Notes: generated from the letters alone by a model not told the origin. Shown: positions 26,409-37,730, numbered from the stretch's first letter. The stretch: 64,000 bases of DNA from Paenibacillus brevis (GCF_018919145.1 NZ_JAHLQJ010000011.1:62001-126000); one strand, 5' to 3'. A program made the numbers and translations.

Positions 26409-28454
26409 ATGGAATTGCAAGAGATTCCGGTAAGGCAGGTCAGCGGCGTGAGCGCTCTTAAGGAAGGAGAGCTTCACGCCTTTGGCGTCTTTACGGTAAA
26501 TGATCTAATTGAATATTATCCGTACCGGTATGAGGATTATCGTCTCCGCTCGCTGACCGAGGCGAAGGATGGCAATAAAATAACGGTTCAGGCTAAAATT
26601 ATCGGGGTTCCGGTTCTGCAGCGGTACGGCAAAAAGTCGAGATTGACCTGCAAGATGGTGGCGGAGGATTGGATGTTTACGGCGACCTGGTTTAACCGTC
26701 ACTTTTTACGGGAAGAGCTTACGGCGGGACGGGATATTATATTAACCGGGAAATGGGATCTGCGCCGCAGTCAGCTTACGGTGTCCGAATCGGAGTTCCC
26801 GGATAAAGGAACGGTGAGGAGCGGAAGCCTGCAGCCGGTGTATTCGGTTGGCGGAAAGATTACGCAGGCCTGGATCCGCAAGACGATCGGACAGGCACTC
26901 CGCCAGTATGGGGAGATGATTCCGGAGAATTTGCCGGGCGAGCTGCTGAAGAAATATGATCTGATGCCGCGCCGCCGGGCCATTCAGTGCATCCATCAAC
27001 CTACGGACAGCGAGGAGGGCGGGCGGGCCCGGCGCCGGATGGTGTATGAAGAGCTGTTCCTGTTTCAGCTTAAGCTGCAGGCTTACCGTGCCATGAATCA
27101 CGAGCGGCAGGACGGCGTAAGCCATGGAGCGACCAACTCGGAGATTCGGGAATTTGTGCGCAGCCTTCCCTTTGAGCTGACCGATGCCCAGAAGCGGGTG
27201 GAGCTGGAAATCCTCAAGGATATGCGCTCTCCTTACTGTATGAACCGGCTGTTGCAAGGCGATGTCGGCTCAGGCAAGACGGTTATTGCAGCTATCGCCT
27301 TGTTCGCGGCGGTCAAGTCCGGACATCAAGGAGCCTTCATGGTGCCGACTGAAATTCTGGCAGAGCAGCATGTCCGTTCGCTGACTCGGATGTTCGAGCC
27401 ATTCGGTATTCAGGTCGGCCTGTTGACGGGAAGTGTAACCGGGCGCAAGCGCAAGGACCTGCTGGCTTCGCTTCAGATGGGACTGATTGATATTGTCGTC
27501 GGAACCCATGCGCTTATCCAGGAGGATGTGTTCTTCCGCTCGCTTAGCCTGGTGGTAACGGATGAGCAGCACCGCTTTGGCGTGAATCAGCGCAGCATTC
27601 TGCGCCGCAAGGGCTTTAGCCCGGATGTGCTGACGATGACAGCGACGCCGATCCCGCGCACGCTGGCGATTACGGCCTTCGGGGATATGGATGTATCGAC
27701 CTTGTCGGAGCGGCCTAAGGGGCGGAAGCCGATTACGACATATTGGGTCAAGCATTCGATGATGGATCGGGTGCTCGGCTTTATCTCCGGCGAGATTTCG
27801 CAGGGGCGGCAAGCCTATCTGATCTGTCCGCTGATTGAAGAGTCGGACAAGCTGGACGTGCAGAATGCGATTGACCTGTATGTGGCGATGCAGCAGGCAT
27901 TTCCTGATTATAAGATCGGCCTGCTGCACGGAAGGATGACCTCGGCGGAGAAGGACGAGGTCATGCGGGCATTTTACGATGGCGAGGTACAACTGCTCGT
28001 CTCGACCACGGTGGTGGAAGTCGGGGTCGATGTGCCGAACGCGACGTTGATGATTGTAATGGATGCCGACCGGTTCGGTCTTTCGCAGCTGCACCAGCTG
28101 CGGGGCCGGGTCGGCCGGGGCGAGCACGCCTCGTATTGCGTGCTCATCGCGGATCCGAAGTCGGAGGTCGGTCAGGAGCGGATGAAGGTCATGACCGATA
28201 CGGACGACGGCTTCGAGGTGGCAAGGCGGGACCTGGAGCTGCGCGGTCCCGGGGATTTCTTCGGCACCAAGCAGAGCGGGGTGCCGGAGTTCCGAATCGC
28301 GGACATGGTCAGCGATTTCGCGGTGCTGGAGGCGGCGCGGGACGACGCTGCCCGGCTGGTCGGCGAGCGAGTCTTCTGGACGACGCCGGAGTATGGACCG
28401 CTGCGGAGCTATTTGCAGCGGGAGCAGATTTTGCAGGGCGAGATCATCGACTAA
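26409..28454 (+). CDS. recG: ATP-dependent DNA helicase RecG
   Basis: A 681-residue branch-migration helicase that rescues stalled forks. The N-terminal wedge/OB domain (about 1-230) binds the junction. The helicase part has Walker A GDVGSGKT (284-291), the DEQH box (385-388), TATPIPRT and QLRGRVGRG, followed by the TRG-like region. It closes the yloU-fakA-degV-recG group. GC content rises near its end, without any change of frame. Confidence 0.96.
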   Translation: MELQEIPVRQVSGVSALKEGELHAFGVFTVNDLIEYYPYRYEDYRLRSLTEAKDGNKITVQAKIIGVPVLQRYGKKSRLTCKMVAEDWMFTATWFNRHFLREELTAGRDIILTGKWDLRRSQLTVSESEFPDKGTVRSGSLQPVYSVGGKITQAWIRKTIGQALRQYGEMIPENLPGELLKKYDLMPRRRAIQCIHQPTDSEEGGRARRRMVYEELFLFQLKLQAYRAMNHERQDGVSHGATNSEIREFVRSLPFELTDAQKRVELEILKDMRSPYCMNRLLQGDVGSGKTVIAAIALFAAVKSGHQGAFMVPTEILAEQHVRSLTRMFEPFGIQVGLLTGSVTGRKRKDLLASLQMGLIDIVVGTHALIQEDVFFRSLSLVVTDEQHRFGVNQRSILRRKGFSPDVLTMTATPIPRTLAITAFGDMDVSTLSERPKGRKPITTYWVKHSMMDRVLGFISGEISQGRQAYLICPLIEESDKLDVQNAIDLYVAMQQAFPDYKIGLLHGRMTSAEKDEVMRAFYDGEVQLLVSTTVVEVGVDVPNATLMIVMDADRFGLSQLHQLRGRVGRGEHASYCVLIADPKSEVGQERMKVMTDTDDGFEVARRDLELRGPGDFFGTKQSGVPEFRIADMVSDFAVLEAARDDAARLVGERVFWTTPEYGPLRSYLQREQILQGEIID

Positions 28455-28491
28455 GTCAGACGGTTGTTGTCACATTGTACAGCCCTCCCTT

Positions 28492-28500
28492 CATACACTA
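28492..28500 (+). promoter_or_regulatory. SigK-like -10 element before spoVIF
   Basis: CATACACTA fits the late mother-cell sigma-K -10 pattern CATAnnnTA, 37 bases before the spoVIF start. An AC dinucleotide expected at -35 is present, though about 18 bases away. Inference from consensus and the known late expression of SpoVIF. Confidence 0.4.
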
Positions 28501-28536
28501 GAGAGAAGGCCCATTGAACGGGAGGTGTCGCTGCCT

Positions 28537-28824
28537 TTGAGTTATCAGCAATTCGGAATCAGTCCCCAGCTTGTTGAACGGATTAAGCTCAAAATGAAGA
28601 ATCCGACGACCAAGGAGCGGGTGAAGAAGCTTGTCGAAGGTTTGACCAAGGCCGATCTTCAAGACAGAGTGAAGGTAAGACGGCTGGTGAAGCAGTCTGC
28701 CGCACTGATGGGAGAGAAGCTGACCAGCGTTCAGGAAGAGCAGATTGTCCAGTTCGTGTTGTATCAAAAGATCGATCCCCAGAGCACGCTTCATCTTATT
28801 CGTCTGTGGAGTATGTTCCGTTAG
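28537..28824 (+). CDS. spoVIF: Stage VI sporulation protein F-like
   Basis: A 95-residue helical protein. It resembles SpoVIF (YjcC) of Bacillus: a QLVERIKLKMKNPTTKERVKK start, a middle block ending VRRLVKQSAALMGEKLT, then QEEQIVQFVLYQKIDPQSTL and a C-terminal LWSMF. SpoVIF acts in late coat maturation. The TTG at 28537 lies nine bases after GGGAGGTG; longer frames from 28393 overlap recG. The assignment is from remembered similarity and is reasonably but not fully sure. Confidence 0.75.
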   Translation: MSYQQFGISPQLVERIKLKMKNPTTKERVKKLVEGLTKADLQDRVKVRRLVKQSAALMGEKLTSVQEEQIVQFVLYQKIDPQSTLHLIRLWSMFR

Positions 28825-28874
28825 GATATAACGGAGCAGGCTAGGCGATGATGAGGTGCGGGACGGGAGAGCCG

Positions 28875-28904
28875 TCAGCCGGAAGTCCTCCGGCTGATTT
28901 TTTT
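28875..28904 (+). terminator. Terminator after spoVIF
   Basis: Stem TCAGCCGGA (28875-28883) / TCCGGCTGA (28889-28897), 5-base loop, then seven T. Strong. Confidence 0.88.
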
Positions 28905-28906
28905 AC

Positions 28907-28936
28907 GGCCTAAGCCAGTTGAGTACGCGAAGCGTG
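28907..28936 (+). repeat. R3 motif, copy 1
   Basis: CCTAAGCCAGTTGAGTACGC continuing GAAGCGT, directly after the spoVIF terminator. The same text, with two small changes, recurs at 35755-35785 after another terminator. From here to 29069 no gene or clear signal is seen. Confidence 0.6.
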
Positions 28937-29069
28937 CTCAACAAAAAACCACTCAGCAGCTTCTGATGCCGCACTGACCTTTGAGGATGAGGATGTCCCG
29001 CGAACGGCTTGGTATGCGCCTGAGCTTTCAGTAGCCGTACTAAACGGTGTTGCTAAACCATTATTTTTT

Positions 29070-29111
29070 TGAAAACGGTTTATTGACAAGTCGAATTTTG
29101 TCACTTATACT
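29070..29111 (+). promoter_or_regulatory. Sigma-A promoter of the beta-glucoside operon with cre-like box
   Basis: TTGACA (29083-29088), exactly 17 bases, TATACT (29106-29111): a near-consensus promoter. TGAAAACGGTTTAT (29070-29083) touches the -35 and matches 12 of 14 positions of the catabolite-responsive element consensus, suggesting CcpA control; the last two positions differ. Confidence 0.75.
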
Positions 29112-29148
29112 AGGCACATACCTGCAGGGATTTATTTTTTTGAGCATT

Positions 29149-29207
29149 ACTGAAACGTTTCAGTTTGTTCAGAATATTTTTTTGGACTTTTACTGTAACG
29201 TTTCAGT
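29149..29207 (+). promoter_or_regulatory. Two LacI-family operators
   Basis: ACTGAAACGTTTCAGT (29149-29164) is a perfect 16-bp palindrome and ACTGTAACGTTTCAGT (29192-29207) is the same with one change. The central AACGTT is typical of LacI-family sites. Centres are 43 bp apart, about four helical turns, and both lie downstream of the predicted transcript start, fitting road-block or looping repression by the LacI regulator at 30769. Confidence 0.85.
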
Positions 29208-29249
29208 AAACGGATTTTAGTACATGATAAAGTTACTGGGGTGACGCAA

Positions 29250-30644
29250 ATGAGTAACAAAGAGACGGCAACAAGCATCATTAAATTTGTGGGAGGGAGC
29301 CAAAATATTTCGAGCCTGGTTCATTGCGCGACAAGATTGCGCTTTGAACTGCATGATAGTTCCAAGGCCGATCGCGAGGCACTTAAAACACTGCCGAAGG
29401 TGCTGGGGGTGATGGATGCCCAAGGGCAAACCATGGTCATCATCGGTCCTACAGTCAATGAGATGCACGCTGAAATCATGCAGCAATTGGAGAATGGCAC
29501 GGCGGTGGAAGGAGCCTCGGTCAACTCGGCCAGCTCGGGTGCAGATACCAAGGGCAGTAAGAAGTCCTGGTTCGATAAGCTGTTGGCGACGATTTCCGCC
29601 ATCTTTACGCCATATATTCCTATCCTGGCGACATCGGGAATTATCAAAGGGCTCATCGATATTCTGGCCCAGTCAGGTATCCTTCCGGCTACCAGCAATA
29701 CCTATTTAATTTTGGCTGGTGCGGGTAATGCCCTCATCTATTTCTTCCCGATCTTGCTTGCCTTCACAGCGGCTCAGAAGTTCGGGGCTAACCCTTACAT
29801 CGGGGCAGCGATTGGCGCAGCATTGATGGAACCGAACATTACGGGCATCACGACGACGGGGAATGTGATCGACTTCCTGGGTATTCAGTTTACGGCGATG
29901 AACTTTTCCAGTACGGTTATCCCGATTATTTTGGCTATCTGGGCCTATTCCCATCTGGATAAGCTGCTAAGAAGATTTCTGCCCAAGATGCTGCAATTCA
30001 TCTTCGTACCGCTCTTGTCTATGCTGATTATGGTTCCCTTGACCTTGATGGTATTTGGCCCTGTCGGCGGATTGCTGGCGAATCTGGTGGCTGATGGGTA
30101 CGAGTTCTTCCTGAACTCCAACGTTATTATTTTTAACGCCATATTTGGCGCTCTGTTCATTTACGTCATCATGCTGGGCATTCACTGGGTTGTGCTGCCT
30201 CTGCAACTGTCCTATCTGGCTGAACACGGCATGGAATACAGCCTGGGTTCAGGCGGGATGGGGAACTACGCGCTGCTTGGAGTGTGTCTCGCCGTGATGG
30301 TCATCTCCAAGAGCAAGGAGGAAAAGACGATTGCCAGTTCCTCCGCCTTCGTCAACTTCTTGTCGGGTGTGACTGAACCGGGATTGTACGGGGTTGTCAT
30401 GAAGAACAAGAAATATTTCATCTCGCTTACACTGGGAGGTTTAGTCGGCGGTATCATCTGCGGTGTGACTAAGTCCTATATTACGAACTTTGCGTTCACA
30501 GGACTGTTCGGCCTGCCGGCCTTCCTGTCTTCGCCAACGGCAACGACTTATTTCATCGCGGTGGGTGCGACCTTGGCCGTCTCATTCTTTGCTACGATTC
30601 TATTAAGCAAGCAGAACATTCAATTCAAAAAGCAGAAGTCGTAG
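29250..30644 (+). CDS. PTS beta-glucoside-type EIIBC component
   Basis: A 464-residue sugar permease of the glucose/beta-glucoside PTS superfamily. The EIIB domain (about 1-85) carries phospho-accepting Cys26 in LVHCATRLRF. A Ser/Lys linker leads to the EIIC membrane domain (about 105-455) with some ten hydrophobic segments and the GxxEP-type motif FLSGVTEPGLYG. No EIIA domain is fused; EIIA is the last gene of this operon. The ATG at 29250 has GGGGTGA five bases upstream. Sugar specificity is inferred from the neighbouring 6-phospho-beta-glucosidase. Confidence 0.92.
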   Translation: MSNKETATSIIKFVGGSQNISSLVHCATRLRFELHDSSKADREALKTLPKVLGVMDAQGQTMVIIGPTVNEMHAEIMQQLENGTAVEGASVNSASSGADTKGSKKSWFDKLLATISAIFTPYIPILATSGIIKGLIDILAQSGILPATSNTYLILAGAGNALIYFFPILLAFTAAQKFGANPYIGAAIGAALMEPNITGITTTGNVIDFLGIQFTAMNFSSTVIPIILAIWAYSHLDKLLRRFLPKMLQFIFVPLLSMLIMVPLTLMVFGPVGGLLANLVADGYEFFLNSNVIIFNAIFGALFIYVIMLGIHWVVLPLQLSYLAEHGMEYSLGSGGMGNYALLGVCLAVMVISKSKEEKTIASSSAFVNFLSGVTEPGLYGVVMKNKKYFISLTLGGLVGGIICGVTKSYITNFAFTGLFGLPAFLSSPTATTYFIAVGATLAVSFFATILLSKQNIQFKKQKS

Positions 30645-30768
30645 GCTCCCATTTGTTCACCGCGCTTTTAGCTAAGCAGAAGCCATAGAGCAACCGAAAC
30701 TGCAAATCCCTTGAGCGTACTCTATAATATAAAGAAAAACGGAACAATAGCGTGAGGTGTGAGACAAC

Positions 30769-33268
<2,500 letters not shown>

Positions 33269-33273
33269 TAAGG

Positions 33274-35154
33274 ATGAAATTTCCAAATCTATTCAAGCCG
33301 ATCCGCATAAAAAATACAGTATTCAATAACCGGATTATTGCCACGCCTGCAGGACCTTATCATGATAAAGCTATTGGCGGAGCCGGGGTCATTATTACGG
33401 GCAGCGTTAACGTCAGCCGTAAGAGAGCAAGCTATTCCCGGCCGGACGAGCCCTATGCCTTCGATAAATATCAAATTGAAGCAACGAGAAATCGCGTAAT
33501 TATCGCCCATCAGGCGGGAGCAAAGGCCTCGCTTGAACTGATTCATTCGGGCCAATATGCCCGTGTAGATGATTATGCCATTGGTCCTGTTGATCTTGTT
33601 CGGGCAGACGGCACCATCGTCAAAGCGATGGACGAGCAAATGATGGACGAGGTCGCGAACGACTGGGCTGAGACTGCAAAGCGGGCCAAGGAGACCGGAT
33701 TTGATCTGGTTATGCTGCATTTCGCCCATGGCTGGCTACCTGCCGAATTCCTGTCACCGCTGTTTAACAAGCGGACGGACGAATACGGAGGTTCCTTTGA
33801 GAACCGGATTAAATTCCCGAAAATGATTATTGACCGGGTGCGCGAAGCGGTTGGTCATGATTTTATCGTGGACATGAGAATCAGCGCCTCCGAAATCGTG
33901 GACGGCTCGATTGAGTTTGAAGACGTGCTGGAGTTTATCAAAATCGTTGAGGACAAGCTGGATATGGTGCATATTTCGGCGGGGCTGGATATCAACTATG
34001 AGGGCAATGTGCATATGGCTCCAACGATCTTTAAAGAGCATATGCCTAACGTTGAGTGGGCTGCCGAGGTCAAGCGCAACGTTAAGATCCCCGTATCTGT
34101 GGTGGGCGCTATCATGAGTCCGGCGGAAGCCGAATCGATTATTGCAGAAGGCAAGGCGGATTTTGTTGCCCTGGGGCGCCCATTGATTGCCGACCCGTTC
34201 TGGCCGCAGAAGGCCAAGGAAGGCCGGGATGAGGATATCGTCCCTTGCCTGCGCTGCCAATACTGTTACCATATTTCCACGGAGCGCAAAAATGTCGGCT
34301 GTTCGGTCAATCCGCGTTATACCCGCTATGATATGGTTCCTTTGGAGTTGCCAAAGGCGAAGCAAAGCAAAAAGATTGTTATCGTCGGGGGCGGCCCGGC
34401 AGGGATGAAGGCTGCTTTAGTTGCCGATGAGCGGGGCCACGACGTTATTTTGCTGGAGAAGCACGAATCGCTCGGTGGGGCCTTGCGTTACTCGGCTTAT
34501 GAAGAGCTAAAGATTGATTTGTACAATTATATGAACTACTTGATTACCCAGATCGGCAAATCAGGAGTTACGGTGAAGCTGGGCGTAGAAGCAACGCCGG
34601 AGCAGATGAAGCAGTTCTCCCCGGATGCCATTATTGTGGCTACGGGCGCAGTTCCGTTTACACCTCCGATTAAAGGCGTGGAGCAAAGCCATGTGCTGGG
34701 TGCGTTAGACGTCTACACCCGTATGGATGAAGTGGGGAACGAGGTTGTGCTGGTTGGCGGGGGCTCCACGGGATGCGAGCTTGGTATCGAACTGGCACGG
34801 CATGGGAAGCAGGTTACCATCATGGAAGCGGGGGATCTGCTAGCCAAGAACGGGAACATCCTGTATCGTGTTGGTTTAAGGCAGGCCATGGACAAGCAAG
34901 AAACGCTGCACACCAAGTTAAATGTAAAGATTGTAGAGATTAGCGCAGAAGGGGTTATTTATGAGGAAGCTGGCGAGCGGAAGCAAATTTCGGCAGATAC
35001 TGTAATTCTCTCCACGGGGATGAGAACCACACCAGCGCTTATCGACTCGTTCTATGGCATCGTTCCGGACACCTTTGTCATCGGTGATGCTAACAAACCA
35101 AGAAATGTGATGGATGCCACACGAGAAGGTTACTTCATCGCCAAAAATCTGTAG
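33274..35154 (+). CDS. Old-yellow-enzyme / 2,4-dienoyl-CoA-reductase-like flavoenzyme
   Basis: A 626-residue three-domain protein. An FMN barrel (about 1-315) contains HFAHGWLPAEFLSPL and NKRTDEYGGSFENR. Cys325, 328, 331 and 343 lie where the 4Fe-4S ligands of this family are, though spaced CxxCxxC rather than the usual CxxCx3C. FAD and NAD(P)H domains follow, with VIVGGGPAG near 369 and LVGGGSTGCELG near 490. Such enzymes reduce activated C=C bonds. A place inside a beta-glucoside operon is unusual and suggests it acts on a released aglycone (inference). The ATG at 33274 lies eight bases after AGGAG. Confidence 0.88.
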   Translation: MKFPNLFKPIRIKNTVFNNRIIATPAGPYHDKAIGGAGVIITGSVNVSRKRASYSRPDEPYAFDKYQIEATRNRVIIAHQAGAKASLELIHSGQYARVDDYAIGPVDLVRADGTIVKAMDEQMMDEVANDWAETAKRAKETGFDLVMLHFAHGWLPAEFLSPLFNKRTDEYGGSFENRIKFPKMIIDRVREAVGHDFIVDMRISASEIVDGSIEFEDVLEFIKIVEDKLDMVHISAGLDINYEGNVHMAPTIFKEHMPNVEWAAEVKRNVKIPVSVVGAIMSPAEAESIIAEGKADFVALGRPLIADPFWPQKAKEGRDEDIVPCLRCQYCYHISTERKNVGCSVNPRYTRYDMVPLELPKAKQSKKIVIVGGGPAGMKAALVADERGHDVILLEKHESLGGALRYSAYEELKIDLYNYMNYLITQIGKSGVTVKLGVEATPEQMKQFSPDAIIVATGAVPFTPPIKGVEQSHVLGALDVYTRMDEVGNEVVLVGGGSTGCELGIELARHGKQVTIMEAGDLLAKNGNILYRVGLRQAMDKQETLHTKLNVKIVEISAEGVIYEEAGERKQISADTVILSTGMRTTPALIDSFYGIVPDTFVIGDANKPRNVMDATREGYFIAKNL

Positions 35155-35178
35155 AAATCAGTGTAGGGGGAAACAATT

Positions 35179-35670
35179 GTGTTTGGTTGGAAGAAGAAAC
35201 AAGCCGTTCCCGTGGTGGTTGAGATTCCGTCTCCAGTACCCGGAACGTTGGTAGCCTTGGAGCAAGTGCCTGATGATGCTTTTGCCGCTAAAATGATGGG
35301 GGAAGGCATCGCCATTCAGCCAACGGAGGGCAAAGTCATCGCTCCGTTTGACGGCAAGGTCGTCCACTTGATGGAGAAGAGCAAGCATGCGGTCATGCTA
35401 GAGCATGAATCGGGTGCGCAAATCCTGATTCATGTCGGGATGAACACCGTATCTCTGAAGGGTGAGGGGTTTACGGCACATGTCAAAACGGGGGATGTTA
35501 TAACCCGGGGACAACTGCTGCTGGAATTTGATATCGCCTTGATTGAGCAAGCGGGTTATCCTGTGATTACGCCTGTAATTGTACCGAATGGTCAGGTGTG
35601 TGTGAAGCAGGTGGAGGTAGCTGCAAGTCAGAGCGATCCTGCCCAAGCTGTCATAATCATTCAATGCTGA
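35179..35670 (+). CDS. PTS glucose-type EIIA component
   Basis: A 163-residue EIIA(Glc)-fold protein. Active His85 is in LIHVGMNTV, His70 in KHAVMLEH is the second conserved histidine, and the start SPVPGTLVALEQVPD is typical. It passes the phosphate from HPr to the EIIB domain of the permease at 29250, which lacks its own EIIA. It starts with GTG behind TAGGGGG, 24 bases after the flavoenzyme, and is the last gene of the operon. Confidence 0.93.
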   Translation: MFGWKKKQAVPVVVEIPSPVPGTLVALEQVPDDAFAAKMMGEGIAIQPTEGKVIAPFDGKVVHLMEKSKHAVMLEHESGAQILIHVGMNTVSLKGEGFTAHVKTGDVITRGQLLLEFDIALIEQAGYPVITPVIVPNGQVCVKQVEVAASQSDPAQAVIIIQC

Positions 35671-35707
35671 AAATCCGGTTTTGAATATGTACTATATGTA
35701 GTAAACA

Positions 35708-35750
35708 TAAACGGCTGCTTTCCGAAGTTACTTTGGGAAGCAGCCGTTTT
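35708..35750 (+). terminator. Terminator of the beta-glucoside operon
   Basis: A 14-bp stem AACGGCTGCTTTCC / GGGAAGCAGCCGTT (one mismatch), 11-base loop, followed by TT. Confidence 0.82.
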
Positions 35751-35754
35751 GTCA

Positions 35755-35785
35755 CGGCTTAAGCCAGTTGAGTACGCGAAAGCGT
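35755..35785 (+). repeat. R3 motif, copy 2
   Basis: GGCTTAAGCCAGTTGAGTAC continuing GCGAAAGCGT, 5 bases after a terminator, like copy 1 at 28907. The stretch 35786-36067 that follows is AT-rich and holds no gene I can support. Confidence 0.6.
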
Positions 35786-36067
35786 AGGAAACAAAGGAGG
35801 GCCCCTTCAGGCCCGGCCTGAGCAATATTAGACTTGAACAATTATAGACATGACACATATAGATTCGAACACTTAATATTGAGGCACAAAGGGATTTGAG
35901 GGATTTGTACGATTCTTCATATAAAAGACCATTATTACCCTGAAAAGGACGTGCTTTGTATAAAAAGTCGTACAAAAAAGGACCTTTTCTCCTTGTGTAT
36001 TCCAGCCGATATCCTCATGGTGCGAGCTCTGTTTTGGTTGGTGAGCCTTTTTTTTGAAGCCCTGGTA

Positions 36068-36124
36068 TTGTTACTTCTTTACAGAATCTGTTATACTTTT
36101 TTATATCGACATGACAGTATGTCA
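36068..36124 (+). promoter_or_regulatory. Promoter and possible operator of the tetR gene
   Basis: TTGTTA (36068-36073), 18 bases, TATACT (36092-36097). The palindrome TGACA-GTA-TGTCA at 36112-36124 overlaps the expected start region and could be bound by the TetR protein itself. Confidence 0.5.
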
Positions 36125-36159
36125 AAAAAAGCTTGTGGGAAGAGTGAGGTGCCTGATCT

Positions 36160-36861
36160 ATGACACCGCGAACGAAAGAACAAAATGAAGAGATTCGGCT
36201 GCGTCGTATCCGTGAGATTTTACGGGCTGCGGCGGAGGTGTATCTGGATAAGGGAATTGTGCTGGAGATCCGCGATGTGGCGGCTGCGGCAGGACTGGGG
36301 TATGGTACGGTATACCATTATTACAATAACAAAAACGATCTCGTATCGGATATGCTGTATCAGGGGCTGGAGAGAGCCGAGGCCTTGTGGGCTGGCGAGC
36401 TATCCCCGGCGGGGGGAGCAGGTTCTGGCAACGAGAAAACGGCTTCTGCTGGCGAGGATAGGAATTCATATAGCAAGGAAAGGGATTCTTTGCATGTTAG
36501 GGAGCGGCTGAGAGAGGCGTGTGCAGTGCTGCTCCGCGCTTGGGAAAGAGACCGGGCTCTTTTTTTGGCTTGTTATCTGGGGACGGATCAGTACCGGATG
36601 CTCCAGCCGGAGACAGCGGCGCTATTGTCTCCGGTTTACCGTTCCAACGTGCTGCTGCCGGTGGCTTCCCGGGTGAAGACCATTCTGGTGCAAGAAGCAT
36701 CGCATAGCAGTAATGCACGGCAAGGAGCTGAGGCGGAGCGTCAGGCGGAATGGCTGCTTGCCGCGCTTGCCGCCTGTGCATTGCCTTCGGTCCGGCGGGG
36801 CACCTTGAAGGGTGAGATGGAAGGACTTATCCGCTTTGCGGCGGGAAGAGGATTTGTATGA
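36160..36861 (+). CDS. TetR/AcrR family transcriptional regulator
   Basis: A 233-residue protein. The N-terminal HTH (about 15-65) contains ILRAAAEVYLDKG and AAAAGLGYGTVYHYYNNKNDL. The C-terminal ligand domain contains a low-complexity insertion (about 85-118, rich in Gly, Ser and Glu), longer than usual. No transporter or enzyme gene follows directly; the next gene encodes a methionine aminopeptidase 60 bases away, so target genes are not obvious. Autoregulation through the palindrome at 36112 is plausible. Confidence 0.88.
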   Translation: MTPRTKEQNEEIRLRRIREILRAAAEVYLDKGIVLEIRDVAAAAGLGYGTVYHYYNNKNDLVSDMLYQGLERAEALWAGELSPAGGAGSGNEKTASAGEDRNSYSKERDSLHVRERLREACAVLLRAWERDRALFLACYLGTDQYRMLQPETAALLSPVYRSNVLLPVASRVKTILVQEASHSSNARQGAEAERQAEWLLAALAACALPSVRRGTLKGEMEGLIRFAAGRGFV

Positions 36862-36921
36862 AATAAGCGGATTGATTAAGAATGAAGCAGAATCAGAAGC
36901 AGAGTGGAGAGATGAAACAAT

Positions 36922-37668
36922 ATGATCACATTGAAATCCATGCGGGAGATTGAAGAAATGAAGCGGGCCGGCGAGGTCGTGGCGGCTTGCCACCGGGAGA
37001 TTGCCAAGTGGGTCGTTCCGGGAAGAACTACACTGGAACTGAATGACATGATCGCCCGGCATATCGAGGAGCTTGGCGGGAAGCAATTTACGAAAGGATA
37101 CAACGGCTTTCCGGCGGAAACCTGTATGTCTGTCAATGATGTGATTGCGCACGGTTTTCCTTCTTCCCGTCCGTTGGAGGACGGGGATTTGCTCAAAATC
37201 GATATTGTAGCCGAATATGAAGGCTGGTTCGGTGATTCATGCTGGTGTTATACGGTGGGCACACCTTCCCCGGCGGCGGAGAAGCTGCTGCAGGTAACCT
37301 ATGAATGTCTGGAGCTGGGGATTGCCCAAGCTTTTCCCGGCAACCGGCTTGGCGATGTGACATCGGCTATTCAGCGGCATGCCGAATCCCACGGCTATGG
37401 GGTGGTAAGAGATCTGCTCGGGCATGGCATTGGCAGACAGCTGCATGAAGAGCCCGAATATGAGCATGTTGGAGCACCCGGCAAAGGCATTCGTTTGAAG
37501 GAGGGAATGGTGTTCACCATCGAACCGATGATTAATGAAGGTACCTTCCGGATCCGGATTGATGAGGATGGATGGACAGCCAGAACGGCTGACGGCAAGC
37601 TGTCGGCACAATTTGAGCATACGATTGCAATTACTAGCGAAGGGCCGTTGATTCTGACAGCTCAATAG
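36922..37668 (+). CDS. map: Type I methionine aminopeptidase
   Basis: A 248-residue enzyme removing the N-terminal methionine. The five metal ligands are visible: Asp in KIDIV, Asp in GDSCW, His in GHGIGRQLHEEP, Glu in TIEPM and Glu in QFEHTI. It is not in a ribosomal-protein cluster, so it is probably a second copy like B. subtilis YflG; that a main copy exists elsewhere is an inference. TGGAGAG precedes the ATG. Confidence 0.92.
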   Translation: MITLKSMREIEEMKRAGEVVAACHREIAKWVVPGRTTLELNDMIARHIEELGGKQFTKGYNGFPAETCMSVNDVIAHGFPSSRPLEDGDLLKIDIVAEYEGWFGDSCWCYTVGTPSPAAEKLLQVTYECLELGIAQAFPGNRLGDVTSAIQRHAESHGYGVVRDLLGHGIGRQLHEEPEYEHVGAPGKGIRLKEGMVFTIEPMINEGTFRIRIDEDGWTARTADGKLSAQFEHTIAITSEGPLILTAQ

Positions 37669-37682
37669 AAAAGACGATCGAG

Positions 37683-37730
37683 GACCGTCCCGAGGCAGCG
37701 CAATGCTGCTGGCGTGGCGGCCTTTTTTTG
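37683..37730 (+). terminator. Possible terminator after map
   Basis: Imperfect hairpin centred on GGCAGC-GCAAT-GCTGCT with outer CCG/CGG pairs, then CCTTTTTTTG. Pairing is interrupted, so confidence is moderate. Confidence 0.5.

Noticed and set aside
27270-28127. 285-codon minus-strand frame inside recG
   Set aside because: Lies wholly opposite conserved helicase motifs, with His/Arg-rich random composition.
28136-28501. Plus-strand frame overlapping the end of recG
   Set aside because: Gly/Arg-rich shadow of a GC-rich region; recG motifs are in the other frame.
28910-29104. Small minus-strand frame covering R3 and the beta-glucoside promoter
   Set aside because: No ribosome binding site, and it would run through the promoter. 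The sequence is better explained as intergenic.
29070-29249. LicT/SacY-type antiterminator (RAT) control of the beta-glucoside operon
   Set aside because: No terminator in the leader and no antiterminator gene; two LacI-type palindromes explain control.
35661-35975. 104-codon minus-strand frame behind the EIIA gene
   Set aside because: Spans the operon terminator and an AT-rich gap; Ser/Tyr-rich composition without homology I recognise.
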